A DNA stretch of 64,000 nucleotides from CAUZIB01 sp963663925 (lineage in GTDB: Bacteria > Acidobacteriota > Vicinamibacteria > Vicinamibacterales > UBA8438): positions 992,001 through 1,056,000 of the forward strand of contig OZ250139.1 of NCBI GenBank assembly GCA_965237405.1. Direction: 5' to 3'. Each line of letters begins with the position of its first letter. The stretch's first letter is position 1. Made by a program: the position numbers and the translations under genes. The notes below the pieces were generated by a model. The model saw only the letters and a list, made by a program, of their open reading frames with translations, was not told where the DNA came from and ran no database searches. Below are positions 8,277 through 17,944 of this stretch, piece after piece.

Positions 8277-9233
8277 GTGACCACAGACAGCGGGCTCGCC
8301 ATCATCTTGCGCACCAATTCGGATATTGAAGCCAGCGTGGTCCGCAGCCTGCTGGAAGCTCAAGGCATCCATGTTCTCACGGCCTCAGATGTACCACACT
8401 CGGTCTTGCCCCTAACGGTTGCCGGCCTCGGCGAGGTTCGACTCTCGGTTCGCCAGGAGATGGTAGAGGTAGCAACGCGCGTGATCGCCGACTATCGCGA
8501 TGAGCTTGCGATGCAGAGGATACAGAAGACTGAGGCGCTCGCTGAACTCGAGGCGACCCTCTGCTACACGTTCCACGACAAGGGACTACTCGAAGATTCC
8601 CTAACGCATCGCTCGCGGGCCAACGAAGAAGAAAGCGGAGGGGTCGTCGACAATGAGTCTCTCGAATTTTTGGGTGATTCTGTGCTTGGACTCGTCATCT
8701 CGGACCGACTCTTTCGAGAATTCCCAAACTACAATGAGGGACAAAAGTCGAAAATGCGAGCGCAGCTGGTCTCGGCACAGACACTCGCACGAATCGGTGA
8801 ACAGATCGGCCTTGGCAGGCACCTACTCCTCGGTCGCGGAGAAGAGAAGACCGGCGGGCGTTCGAAGCCATCGCTCTTGGCGGATGGTTTAGAGGCGGTC
8901 GTCGCGGCCATCTACCTGGACGGGGGTCTCGTCAACGCCGAACAGTTTATCGGACGAGTGTTTCGTCCAGCGTTTGAGGATGTCCGCGCGGGTCGAGTCG
9001 TGCATGGAGGAGCCAGAGACCATAAATCAACATTGCAGGAGTGGCTCCATGCGCACGGCCGTCCAACTCCGGCGTACGCACTCGTCGCAGAACAAGGGCC
9101 TGGCCATGACAAGACATTCGAAGTTGAGGTCCGGGTCGGAGACCAATCAGTGGGTCGGGCTGAGGGCCGCAGCAAGAAGGAGGCGGAACAACGAGCCGCC
9201 GAGCGCGCCATCGCGGCTCTGCTCAGTCCCTAG
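8277..9233 (+). CDS. rnc: ribonuclease III with N-terminal DUF2007-like domain
   Basis: 318 residues, about 80 more than typical RNase III. Residues 1-75 (IILRTNSDIEASVVRSLLEAQGIHVLT, then LGEVRLSVRQEMVEVATRVI) look like the small DUF2007 signal-transduction domain. From residue 90 there is a full RNase III: LTHRS, the signature NESLEFLGDSVLG at 126-138 (catalytic E130, D134), LADGLEAVVAAIYLDGG, and a C-terminal double-stranded RNA-binding domain (DHKSTLQEWLH to KKEAEQRAAERAI). It processes rRNA and other structured RNA. The start is a GTG preceded by GGGGAAG. No upstream start separates the two domains, so a true fusion is likely. Confidence 0.9.
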   Translation: MTTDSGLAIILRTNSDIEASVVRSLLEAQGIHVLTASDVPHSVLPLTVAGLGEVRLSVRQEMVEVATRVIADYRDELAMQRIQKTEALAELEATLCYTFHDKGLLEDSLTHRSRANEEESGGVVDNESLEFLGDSVLGLVISDRLFREFPNYNEGQKSKMRAQLVSAQTLARIGEQIGLGRHLLLGRGEEKTGGRSKPSLLADGLEAVVAAIYLDGGLVNAEQFIGRVFRPAFEDVRAGRVVHGGARDHKSTLQEWLHAHGRPTPAYALVAEQGPGHDKTFEVEVRVGDQSVGRAEGRSKKEAEQRAAERAIAALLSP

Positions 9234-9246
9234 ATGTAACCTGTTG

Positions 9247-10428
9247 CTAGTCAATTTCGATGATGCTCCATGCCTTGTCGTCCGTGATCGGCTCGGTCAC
9301 GCGACGAGTTCCGGAAGGTAGAGGAGACGGCTCCATAAACGGTAGCCGCAAAACCGCGTATTCCTGCACTTCTCGGGAGAGTTCCTCTTCGGTCGGTGAG
9401 GCGGGACGGCAATACAGACGCACCCAGAGTCGGAGCAGCGGGTCGGCAAACGAGTAACGTTTCTTCCGCACGCTGATAAGGTCGACGTCTTCGAGCCAGG
9501 TCAAGTAGTCTTTGGTCGACCCTGGGGTTCGACGCAAACGATGGGCGATTTCGGTTAGCGTGAAGGGTTCTTCCTTAGCCAGAATCTGGAGAATAGCCTT
9601 TAGCGCACCGTAGCCTCGTGCGCGATGCAGTCGAAGCTCGTAAGAGAATCGGCACACTAGCCAGAGAGGCGCGTCTACCTCCAGTTGACTAGCCAGGGCG
9701 CTCACCGGATCACCACTGCTCGCCCCGTCCATCGACCTCAGTGCCTCAGTAAGGGTCCGAACGTAGGTTGGACGACCGTTGGTCAGAGCATGAATCATCC
9801 GACTTAGATCATTCCGCTCCGCATCATCACGGCCAACGCCGTGGCGCATAAGTGTTGCCGCGACTTCAACCGGCGAAAGCATGGGAACATAGATGACCTC
9901 AAATCGAGCCGAGGCATCTCGGAACAGTCGATGAGCTCGGCTCGCGTAGCGCGTTGTCAGCACGAACCGATTTGAACATTTGGTGAACGCGTCGATGATT
10001 TCGCGAACAACGCCGCGAAGTCCAGGAAAGCTCTCGAAGGTGCGCAACTCAAGAATTTCATCAATCAAGAAGATCGGACTGGTATTGGACGGCCCTACCG
10101 ACTCTTGGAGGTATCGCACCAGGGTCTCGAATGCCGTCCGTGCATCACTCATCGACCCCTTAAAATCAACGACCTGGTTCTGCCCGGGCGAGCCCCTCAA
10201 CATGTACGGTGAATCGCGCATTACCGCGGTGCAGAAACCCTCCGGTGTCGAAGCGGCGCGCTCGATATCAAAGTAATGGCTGCCGCGGTCACCCAGACGT
10301 TGCGACACCCGGCGGAGCAGCGACGTACGACCAGTCCCGCAACCGCCGAGAAGCACCGGTATACGTGCTGGGGTTGCGTTAAGAGCAGCGAGTATCCGGT
10401 GTTCGATGACGGGCCGCTCGGGAATCAC
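9247..10428 (-). CDS. AAA-type ATPase with C-terminal winged helix
   Basis: 393 residues. A P-loop is at 28-36 (GGCGTGRTS), where the usual lysine is arginine; the codon is clearly CGT. The Walker B-like strand is IFLIDEI near residue 120, followed by a sensor-like FVLTTRYASRA. The C-terminal third has a winged helix (FTLTEIAHRLRRTPGSTKDYLTWLEDVDLISVRK split by a turn) and then YSFADPLLRLWVRLY, an arrangement seen in archaeal-type and STAND-like ATPases. The partner and process are unknown. It lies convergent to rnc and divergent from purA. Confidence 0.7.
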   Translation of the reverse strand: MIPERPVIEHRILAALNATPARIPVLLGGCGTGRTSLLRRVSQRLGDRGSHYFDIERAASTPEGFCTAVMRDSPYMLRGSPGQNQVVDFKGSMSDARTAFETLVRYLQESVGPSNTSPIFLIDEILELRTFESFPGLRGVVREIIDAFTKCSNRFVLTTRYASRAHRLFRDASARFEVIYVPMLSPVEVAATLMRHGVGRDDAERNDLSRMIHALTNGRPTYVRTLTEALRSMDGASSGDPVSALASQLEVDAPLWLVCRFSYELRLHRARGYGALKAILQILAKEEPFTLTEIAHRLRRTPGSTKDYLTWLEDVDLISVRKKRYSFADPLLRLWVRLYCRPASPTEEELSREVQEYAVLRLPFMEPSPLPSGTRRVTEPITDDKAWSIIEID

Positions 10429-10650
10429 GTTTAACCTTCGACCTGTGGACCGCCTAACACTACTGGAACCTCTACAAAAATCGGTGTGCGCGAAGAACCT
10501 AGACGATATGGAAGGGCGCGCAGGTTGTCAATTCGAATCACGACCCCATGAAAAGGTTTTCCTTTGGTTAAGAACGCTTGACTTCTAGTGCAAGAGTTTG
10601 TCCGAAAGGCTAGTTGCAGCGGGCTTGTAAATCGTTGGGGATGGCTGTTC

Positions 10651-10659
10651 TGCTATGAT
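10651..10659 (+). promoter_or_regulatory. possible extended -10 promoter of purA
   Basis: TGCTATGAT, an extended -10 match 25 bases before the purA start. No good -35 hexamer is visible at the right distance, as is usual for extended -10 promoters. Confidence 0.35.
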
Positions 10660-10683
10660 CTCTAATTTGAGTTTTGGGAAGCA

Positions 10684-11991
10684 ATGTCTTCTATGAACGT
10701 GGCTGTCGTCGGTGCACAATGGGGCGATGAGGGAAAGGGTAAGATCGTCGACCTTCTCACTCCGGCGTTTTCGATAGTTGCGCGGTATCAAGGTGGACAC
10801 AACGCAGGTCACACCGTTCTCATCGATCGTCAGAAGTTCGTCCTTCATCTCATTCCTTCAGGCATCCTACATCCGGACGTCACCTGCGTAATCGGAAACG
10901 GCGTTGTCGTGGATCCGCAAGCGCTTTTTCGTGAGCTCGACGAGCTGGACCGGCTTGGTGTCGATGTACTCGACCGTCTTCTGGTGAGCGAACGGGCCCA
11001 TGTAATAGTCCCCTACCACCGCGATATTGAAGCCACGGCGGAAGCTGCGAGAGGTGAGCGGCGTATTGGAACGACATCACGCGGCATCGGCCCCAGTTAC
11101 GAGGACAAGACCGGTCGTCGCGGCATTCGAATTGCCGATCTGGCTGATCACCGAACCAACGGTGTACTGGCGTCAACCCTGGCTGCTAACGTCGCCGCTC
11201 GAAACGAAGCGTGCGGCGGTAAACCGGTAAAATGGAAGACCCTGTACGCGGATTTGGTCACGGTCTGGGAACGCCTCGCTCCGCTGGCAACAGATGTTTC
11301 GAAATATCTCGACGATGCGATTAAATCGGGCCGACGTGTGCTTTTTGAGGGAGCCCAGGGAACGATGCTTGATATTGACCATGGCACTTATCCCTTCGTC
11401 AGCTCTTCCAATGGAACCATCGGCGGTGTCTGCACTGGGCTTGGGATAGGTCCACAGCGGATCGGGTGCGTGCTCGGAATAGTTAAGGCCTACACCACGC
11501 GGGTAGGCGAGGGACCCCTCCCCACTGAGCTCCGTGGCGAGTTTGGAGATGCGCTTCGCGAGTCGGGCCAGGAGTATGGGGCGTCGACCGGTCGTCCTCG
11601 AAGGGTGGGATGGTATGACTCGATGGTTGCTCGATACGCGGTTCGCGTAAATGGCCTCGACACGCTGGCCCTAACCAAACTGGACGTGCTTGATGGTCTC
11701 GACGAAGTACGAGTGTGCACGGGCTACCGGTGCGGTGAGCGACGCCTGACAGAGTTGCCAGCCAGCACCACTTCGCTCGCGGCGGTTACGCCTGAGTACG
11801 AAACTTTACCAGGATGGAAATCGCCGACGGCTGGGCTCAGAAAATTCTCAGATCTCCCCGTTGAAGCTCGTCAATACGTCGCGTGTCTGGAGGAGTTTAG
11901 TGGAGCTCCAATCTCAATCGTGTCAACCGGCTCCGAGCGATCCGACACCATCATTCGCGACGGTTCGATCTCGGCGGGCTGGTTTAATTGA
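10684..11991 (+). CDS. purA: adenylosuccinate synthetase
   Basis: 435 residues, full length. The N-terminal GAQWGDEGKGKIVDLL holds the catalytic Asp and GTP-binding loop; QGGHNAGHTV, the LFEGAQGTMLDIDHGTYPFVSSS block, and the C-terminal TGSERSDTI (for KxD-type base recognition, ALTKLDVLD upstream) are intact. It makes adenylosuccinate from IMP, aspartate and GTP. An alternative start at 10693 (MNVAVVG) is possible. Its TGA overlaps the TTG start of the following peptidase gene. Confidence 0.96.
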   Translation: MSSMNVAVVGAQWGDEGKGKIVDLLTPAFSIVARYQGGHNAGHTVLIDRQKFVLHLIPSGILHPDVTCVIGNGVVVDPQALFRELDELDRLGVDVLDRLLVSERAHVIVPYHRDIEATAEAARGERRIGTTSRGIGPSYEDKTGRRGIRIADLADHRTNGVLASTLAANVAARNEACGGKPVKWKTLYADLVTVWERLAPLATDVSKYLDDAIKSGRRVLFEGAQGTMLDIDHGTYPFVSSSNGTIGGVCTGLGIGPQRIGCVLGIVKAYTTRVGEGPLPTELRGEFGDALRESGQEYGASTGRPRRVGWYDSMVARYAVRVNGLDTLALTKLDVLDGLDEVRVCTGYRCGERRLTELPASTTSLAAVTPEYETLPGWKSPTAGLRKFSDLPVEARQYVACLEEFSGAPISIVSTGSERSDTIIRDGSISAGWFN

Positions 11992-13820
11992 TCTCGCGAA
12001 TCTGTCACACTCGAAACTGGCTTTTTTGGGGGGTTGCGTTGGCGGCAACTCTCGCAGCATGCGCGCAGAGAGGAACCAAGCCAACCGGAGACGACGCTCG
12101 CCGCTTCATCGAAGGCGAGGGACCTCACGAAGGAGCCGAAGGGCGACTCCTACGTTTATGGATTAACGCGGAGCGTGCTGCGTGGATTCAAAACAACTTC
12201 ATCACGGATGACACCAACGCCGAATTGGTTGCGGCCAATCGCTCGTTGATGGCAGCCACCACTGAGCTCTCAACAAAAGCCGCACAATTCAATCATCTCG
12301 ATCTTCGACCCGAACTCGAACGAAAGCTGACACTCCTGAGGACCTCGCTTGCAGCGGTGGCACCGAGCAATCCAACGCTTCAGCAAGAATTAGCTGAGCT
12401 CGTGACCGCGATGGAGAGCCTGTATGGGCAGGGAGAATATTGCCCAGACAGCGAAGATGACTGCCTTGACCTGCCAACCATGGAGCACCTGTTTGGCCAC
12501 GTTCGGGAAACCGATGATCTGCTGAACATGTGGATCGGCTGGCGACAGGTAGCCCAACCGATGCGGTCGTTGTACGAGCGCTTCGTCCAACTGGCGAATG
12601 CGGGTGCGCATGAGCTTGGTTTTGCGGACACGGGTGAAATGTGGCGTTCAGCGTACGACATGCCTCCAGATCGTTTCGCCGCAGAGCTCAGCCGCCTTTG
12701 GGAACAGGTACGTCCGCTGTACGAGTCGCTTCACTGCCACGTCAGAGCTGAGTTAGGGGACGAGTACGGAACGGCCTTCGTGTCCGATGATGAAGCAATA
12801 CCCGCGCACCTACTTGGGAACATGTGGAGTCAGAGCTGGACCAATCTCTATGACGTCGTGAGCACGTCCGGCAGGCCAGGATACGACTTGACCGAATTAC
12901 TTGAGCGTCGCAACGTTAATGAACGAGAGATGGTTCGCTACGGTGAGCGCTTCTTCAGTTCGTTGGGGTTTAGCCCGCTACCACAGACGTTCTGGGAACG
13001 CTCCTTGTTCGTTAAGCCAGCCGACAGGGACGTCGTCTGTCACGCCAGCGCCTGGAACATAGACTACGACAAAGACGTGCGAATAAAGATGTGCATCAGC
13101 GTCAACGATGAAGATTTCGTCACGATCCACCATGAGCTAGGTCACAACTATTACCAGCGCGCGTACCGAGGTCAGGATCCCCTCTTTCGAGCCGGAGCCA
13201 ACGCCGGGTTTCACGAGGGAATCGGTGACGCTATCGCTCTCTCGATCACCCCGGAGTACCTGAAGCAGGTTGGTCTGCTTCGACGGGTCCCGCCGCAACA
13301 CGACATCGAATTCCTACTGCGACAGGCCCTCGACAAGATCGCGTTTCTGCCCTTTGGTTTCGTCGTCGACCAGTGGCGCTGGCGGGTCTTCTCAGGCGAC
13401 GTGACGCCTACCACCTACAACTCGGCATGGTGGGAACTTCGTGAGCAGTATCAGGGCATCAGAGCACCCATTATACGAAGCGAGGAGGACTTTGACCCTG
13501 GCGCCAAGTACCATGTTCCATCCAACGTGCCGTACACGCGTTATTTCCTTGCCCGAATTCTTCAGTTTCAGTTTCATCGCGGGTTATGCGCCGCTGCCGG
13601 CTTCAAAGGAGCACTGCACCGATGCTCAATCTTTCAGAATGCGGAGGCTGGCAAACGGCTAGCAACGATGCTAGAGATGGGAGCCAGTCGACCGTGGCCG
13701 GACGCCCTCGAGGTCATAAGCGGAACCCGAGAAATGGACGCAACGGCAATCCTTGACTATTTCGCCCCGCTGGCCTCATGGCTCGATGAGCAAAATGACG
13801 GTCGAACCTGCGGGTGGTAG
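11988..13820 (+). CDS. M2-family (ACE-like) metallopeptidase lipoprotein
   Basis: 610 residues. The start is a TTG overlapping the purA stop (TTGA), which suggests translational coupling. The N-terminus has a lipoprotein signal with lipobox LAAC at about residue 25. The zinc site is HHELGH near residue 380, with the third ligand in HEGIGDAIALS about 25 residues later; FFSSLGFSPLPQTFWERSLF and the C-terminal FLARILQFQFH are also family hallmarks. Bacterial M2 enzymes are peptidyl-dipeptidases that clip dipeptides from C-termini, here probably at the periplasmic face of a membrane. Confidence 0.93.
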   Translation: MISRICHTRNWLFWGVALAATLAACAQRGTKPTGDDARRFIEGEGPHEGAEGRLLRLWINAERAAWIQNNFITDDTNAELVAANRSLMAATTELSTKAAQFNHLDLRPELERKLTLLRTSLAAVAPSNPTLQQELAELVTAMESLYGQGEYCPDSEDDCLDLPTMEHLFGHVRETDDLLNMWIGWRQVAQPMRSLYERFVQLANAGAHELGFADTGEMWRSAYDMPPDRFAAELSRLWEQVRPLYESLHCHVRAELGDEYGTAFVSDDEAIPAHLLGNMWSQSWTNLYDVVSTSGRPGYDLTELLERRNVNEREMVRYGERFFSSLGFSPLPQTFWERSLFVKPADRDVVCHASAWNIDYDKDVRIKMCISVNDEDFVTIHHELGHNYYQRAYRGQDPLFRAGANAGFHEGIGDAIALSITPEYLKQVGLLRRVPPQHDIEFLLRQALDKIAFLPFGFVVDQWRWRVFSGDVTPTTYNSAWWELREQYQGIRAPIIRSEEDFDPGAKYHVPSNVPYTRYFLARILQFQFHRGLCAAAGFKGALHRCSIFQNAEAGKRLATMLEMGASRPWPDALEVISGTREMDATAILDYFAPLASWLDEQNDGRTCGW

Positions 13821-13826
13821 ATACAA

Positions 13827-14219
13827 CTAGGGGAGTCCCACGTACTCCTGTTTCGTCACCTTCTCGAACCACTCCGTCTTTGAGTCGATGTTGAGTGCCA
13901 AGTGGACCATGTCTCTATCTGGTGTGGCGCCGTGCCAATGCCGTTCGCCCGCTTCGATCCGAATGGCCCCTCCAACGCCAACCTCCCAGATAGGCTCACC
14001 GTGTTTCTGACCGCGACAACTTCCCTCGATAATTAGCAGAACTTGCGTTCCTGTGTGCGTGTGCCAAGCGGTTCTAGCACCCGGTGTAAACGCGACTCGG
14101 TACATATTCACCGTTGGAGTATCCGAGAGACCGTCGAATCGGGCCATCGTGGCGGAGCCCGTAAACGTGGTCGGATCTACCGGTTGGTCCGGATGAGCCG
14201 TAGCCTCGAAGAACTCCAT
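13827..14219 (-). CDS. cupin-domain protein
   Basis: 130 residues; the ATG at 14219 follows AGGTG, whereas the longer frame to 14258 has no ribosome site and would overlap lldP. It is a single cupin barrel: motif 1 as HTHTGTQVLLIIEG (two His and one Gln in place of the common Glu), motif 2 as GERHWHGA. Similar proteins often sit beside carboxymuconolactone decarboxylase-like genes, but none is here. Downstream of lldP on the same strand, so perhaps cotranscribed. The substrate is unknown. Confidence 0.8.
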   Translation of the reverse strand: MEFFEATAHPDQPVDPTTFTGSATMARFDGLSDTPTVNMYRVAFTPGARTAWHTHTGTQVLLIIEGSCRGQKHGEPIWEVGVGGAIRIEAGERHWHGATPDRDMVHLALNIDSKTEWFEKVTKQEYVGLP

Positions 14220-14226
14220 GTAACAC

Positions 14227-16011
14227 CTACGAGCTAGCAGACGGAGTGCGCCCGCCATGTTTAACTATGAAGAAAACAGCGGTAGCCGCTATTAGCGTTG
14301 CGATAACGGAGCCCACGTTGATCGGGCCGGTTTGGGAGTACCAAACGATGAAGTAACCAATCGACCCAGGCAGCAGGGCATAGTAGACGAAAGGGATGAG
14401 GGTCATGCGAATAACCGATCCCTCCCGACCTAGCAACCCAACAACCGCCGACGCCGCAACGACGTTGTGAACACAAATCATGTTTCCCGCAGCTCCGCCC
14501 ACGGCCTGAAGGGCGACGATCCAGGTTGGGTCAACGGCGATCCGCTCACCCATCCCGAACTGAAAGAGAGAGAACATCATGTTGCTGACGGTGTTGCTAC
14601 CCGCTACCGCCGCCCCGATTCCGCCGATAAAGGGCGCGAAAAGTGGCCACGCACCGCCCACGAGCGCGGCAATTCCATCGGCCAGAACGATTGGCATCCG
14701 CTCGTAGCCGGCCGAGCCGCCTGTACTGTTGAGGAACACTTGTACCATCGGCACCGTGAAAACGAGCGCAATAGAAGCCGATGCAGTCACCTTCAGTGAT
14801 GTGGTCCAAGCCTTCCTGTAGGCTGCCCCCCGGATCTGATGCAGCACCAGCGTAATTAGCGAGGTGGCAATGAAGAGCGTGCCTGGCAGGTACAGGGGCT
14901 GAACTGAATTCATGTTGATGCTGCTCCCCAGCATGCTGGGCCAGCTCAACGTCACTGACTGGAGGAAGGCTTTGAAAGGGTCGACCATACGGGACGATAG
15001 GAGCAGCAACGCTACGATAACGTAGGGCAGCCACGCACTAAAAATGCTCATTGAACCGCTGTGGTGCGTGACTTCCCTTACCTCGACGGAGCCGGTCCAT
15101 TCAGCGGGCCAACTCTCCTTCTGATCGAAGTCCCAGGCATTCTCCGGCTTGGGCACCAAGAAGCCTGCGCGCGCCGCCGACACCACGATGACCAAGCCAA
15201 CGATGCTGCCGGTTAGTGCGGGAAACTCTGGCCCAAAAAGGTATGCTGCAATGACGTACGGAATAGTCATAGCGAGTGCTGCGAAGATCGCGAAGGGCCA
15301 GACCTGTAGCCCCTCGGCCAGTGATTTGTTTCGCCCAAAGAACTTAGTCAAAAACGAGACCAGGATGAGCGGCACCAATGTGCCCGCAATGGCATGGAGG
15401 ATCGCAACCTTCAGACCAATGAAGGCCAGGAAATCATTCCACTCCGCGTACCCTCTCCCTGCGGCGTACACCGCGATTGCCGGGTCGGCCGAGAGCCCAG
15501 TATTAACGCCGACTAAAATCGGCGTACCCAGTGCGCCAAAGCTTACCGGGGTGCTCTGGATAATCATGCCCGACATGACCGCTGCCATACCCGGGAATCC
15601 GAGACCGACCAAAAGGGGAACGGCCACCGCCGCCGGGGTGCCGAATCCGGCCGACGCCTCAATGAACGAACCAAACAACCACGCAATAATGATGACCTGG
15701 ACTCGGCGGTCGGCCGAGATGGTCGTGAAGCCATCGCGGATCGTCTTGATAGCACCGCTCTCCTGCAGGGTGTTCAGTAACAGAATGGCGCCAAAAATAA
15801 TGTAGAGAAGGGTCAGCGTAATGACTAAACCATTGATGGTGGCAGCCGCAACCTGCACGAGGGGCACCTGCCACACCAACAGCGCGAGCACAAAGGCGAC
15901 TGCATATGACAGGGGCATCGCCCGGCTGGCCGGCCACCTGAGACCAACGAGAAAAACCGCAACTGTGATGATTGGAAGCAGCGCGAGTATGGTTAGAATT
16001 CCTGTATTCAT
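14227..16011 (-). CDS. lldP: L-lactate permease
   Basis: 594 residues with a dozen or more hydrophobic segments. Diagnostic stretches of the LctP family are LFGSFIEASAGFGTPAAVAVPLL and SGMIIQSTPVSFGALGTP, plus AVAGSNTVSNMMFSLFQFG and VALQAVGGAAGNMICVHNVVAA near the C-terminus. It would import lactate or glycolate with protons. The cupin gene follows closely. No lactate dehydrogenase gene is in the window. Confidence 0.93.
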   Translation of the reverse strand: MNTGILTILALLPIITVAVFLVGLRWPASRAMPLSYAVAFVLALLVWQVPLVQVAAATINGLVITLTLLYIIFGAILLLNTLQESGAIKTIRDGFTTISADRRVQVIIIAWLFGSFIEASAGFGTPAAVAVPLLVGLGFPGMAAVMSGMIIQSTPVSFGALGTPILVGVNTGLSADPAIAVYAAGRGYAEWNDFLAFIGLKVAILHAIAGTLVPLILVSFLTKFFGRNKSLAEGLQVWPFAIFAALAMTIPYVIAAYLFGPEFPALTGSIVGLVIVVSAARAGFLVPKPENAWDFDQKESWPAEWTGSVEVREVTHHSGSMSIFSAWLPYVIVALLLLSSRMVDPFKAFLQSVTLSWPSMLGSSINMNSVQPLYLPGTLFIATSLITLVLHQIRGAAYRKAWTTSLKVTASASIALVFTVPMVQVFLNSTGGSAGYERMPIVLADGIAALVGGAWPLFAPFIGGIGAAVAGSNTVSNMMFSLFQFGMGERIAVDPTWIVALQAVGGAAGNMICVHNVVAASAVVGLLGREGSVIRMTLIPFVYYALLPGSIGYFIVWYSQTGPINVGSVIATLIAATAVFFIVKHGGRTPSASS

Positions 16012-16320
16012 GGCATCTATCCCTGGCCGGTTAAGCTCACGCGTGCAGCCTCATCCTCGTCATAAGGCCCAAGCACAGTATGCAGTTACCCGATGTATAA
16101 CAGCTCCTTGAGTCAACCGATCGAGCTGGCGAGCCTTTGCGTGACTCCCCCCGTTGTTCGCCACGAGCATAAACGTTCGGACGAACTCGCCGGACCGACG
16201 CTCGGTAATTTGGCCATCTTTGGGCTGCGACATTGTAACCCAGCGGAGTAAATGGCGGTACAGACGGCGCTCGCTCTGTCTTAAGTGCCGATTTTCACTC
16301 GTGTACATCGAAATGCCTAG
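16012..16320. other. gene-free stretch upstream of lldP
   Basis: About 310 bases between the lldP start and the IS1182-family element. No gene or strong promoter could be supported. It ends in CTAG, the left target duplication of the element. Confidence 0.5.
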
Positions 16321-17940
16321 CAGCCTGTCGGACTTAGGCCCGGGTTTTATAATAGGGCTTGTCGAGTCGAGGAGGTCGAAGTAGATGCCGAAGTTCGTAC
16401 AGCGGCACCAGTCGCAGCTGTATTTGCTGCCGCCGGACCTGCGCGATTGGCTGCCGGAGGACGATCTGGCGCACTTCGTGGTTGAGGCGGTGGAACGGGT
16501 GCCGCTGGAGCGGTTCCAGGTAAACGAACGGGGCACCGGATCGGCGCAGTATCACCCGCGGATGATGCTGGCGTTGCTGGTGTACTGCTACGCGAACGGG
16601 ATCTTCGGCTCGCGTCGGATCGAGCGGGCGACGTATCGGGACATTGGCGTTCGGTACGTGGCGGCGAACTGTCACCCGGACCACGACACGATCTGCACGT
16701 TCCGGCGCAGCAACTTCGATGCGGTAGCGGAGGCGTTCCTGCAGGTACTGCTGCTGGCGAAGGAGCTGCAGCTGCTGCGTGTTGGGACGGTGAGCGTGGA
16801 CGGGACGAAGGTGGACGCGAACGCGAATAAGCGCAACAGCCTCCGCTACGACCGGGCGGGGGCGTTGCGCGAGCAGTTGCGAGGCGAGATCGAGGGGTTG
16901 TTGGATCAGGCGGAGCACGCCGACACGGACGCCGCGCCGGACCCGCAGGGTCTGCCGGAGGAGTTGTCGCGGCGGGACAAGCTGCGGGTGAAGCTGGACC
17001 GTGCGTGCGCGGAGTTGGAACGGCGTGCGCAGGCGCGTGCGGACTCGGAGCGGGCGGAGTACGAGCGCAAGGTGGCGGCGCGGGAGCGGCGTACGGGATC
17101 GCGCAAGGGTCGGCACATCAAACCGCCGACGGAAGCGCCGGAGGCGGAGGAGCAGATCAACCTGACGGACGCGGACAGTGCGCTGATGCGCAAGAGCCGG
17201 CGCCATGAGTACCGCCAGGCGTACAACGCGCAGGCGGCGGTGGATGCCGACGGCAGTCAGTTGGTGTTGGGGGCTAGGGTGAGCGTGTGCGCGAGCGACC
17301 GCAACGAGTTGGTGGCGGATGTGGATGCGATCCCGGCGGCGTTGGGCGCGGCGGATCGGGTACTGGCGGACAGCGGCTACGCGACGGGCAGCGAGGTGTC
17401 GCAACTGGCAGGTCGCGGTGTGGAGGTGTTGGTGGCGACGGGGGCGGAAGGCCAACGGCGCCAGCACGACTTCCGACCGGAGCCGCCGCACCCGCTGGCG
17501 AAGGAGCCGCAGGCGGACTGGATCAAGTCGATGCAGCAGAAGATGGCACTGCCGGAGCACCGGGCGCATTACCGTTTGCGCAAGCAGACGGTGGAGCCGG
17601 TGTTCGGGATCGTGAAGCAGGCGATGGGCTTCCGGCAGTTTCTGCTGCGGGGTCTCGAGAAGGTGGAGGGCGAATGGGCCTTGGTAACGCTGGCGTATAA
17701 CTGCCGACGCTTGCACAACCTCAGGCTGGCATGACGGGGCTATAAGGAGCGGAACTTGGCGTGTTCGCGACCCACCAGAGGCGTCAGAAAGGCCTCCAGG
17801 CGCCGTCAGCGACCGATGGCCAGGAATACAGTCCCCGTTTCGGTCGAAGCGGCCCTCCCGGCACAGAGACACAGGGCGTCGTTCACACAGGTGCCAAGTC
17901 GCTTCCGCGCGCGTTTGCCACGCCCAAGTCCGACAGGCTG
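16321..17940 (+). mobile_element. IS1182-family insertion sequence
   Basis: 1620 bp with near-perfect terminal inverted repeats (CAGCCTGTCGGACTT at both ends, with further matches inward) and a CTAG target duplication (16317-16320 and 17941-17944). Palindromic CTAG-type targets are usual for this family. It carries one transposase frame and about 200 bases of non-coding sequence on its right. All parts look intact. A single copy is present in the window. Confidence 0.95.
16385..17734 (+). CDS. IS1182-family transposase
   Basis: 449 residues, preceded by GAGGAGG at a good distance from the ATG. The N-terminal DUF772-like domain (LPPDLRDWLPEDDLAHFVVEAV to FRRSNFDAV) is followed by the DDE domain: SVDGTKVDANA, LADSGYAT, and VEPVFGIVKQAMGFRQFLLRG. 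A charged coiled-coil insertion (about residues 160-250) separates the first and second catalytic blocks, as in other members. It mobilises the surrounding element. Confidence 0.95.
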   Translation: MPKFVQRHQSQLYLLPPDLRDWLPEDDLAHFVVEAVERVPLERFQVNERGTGSAQYHPRMMLALLVYCYANGIFGSRRIERATYRDIGVRYVAANCHPDHDTICTFRRSNFDAVAEAFLQVLLLAKELQLLRVGTVSVDGTKVDANANKRNSLRYDRAGALREQLRGEIEGLLDQAEHADTDAAPDPQGLPEELSRRDKLRVKLDRACAELERRAQARADSERAEYERKVAARERRTGSRKGRHIKPPTEAPEAEEQINLTDADSALMRKSRRHEYRQAYNAQAAVDADGSQLVLGARVSVCASDRNELVADVDAIPAALGAADRVLADSGYATGSEVSQLAGRGVEVLVATGAEGQRRQHDFRPEPPHPLAKEPQADWIKSMQQKMALPEHRAHYRLRKQTVEPVFGIVKQAMGFRQFLLRGLEKVEGEWALVTLAYNCRRLHNLRLA

Positions 17941-17944
17941 CTAG

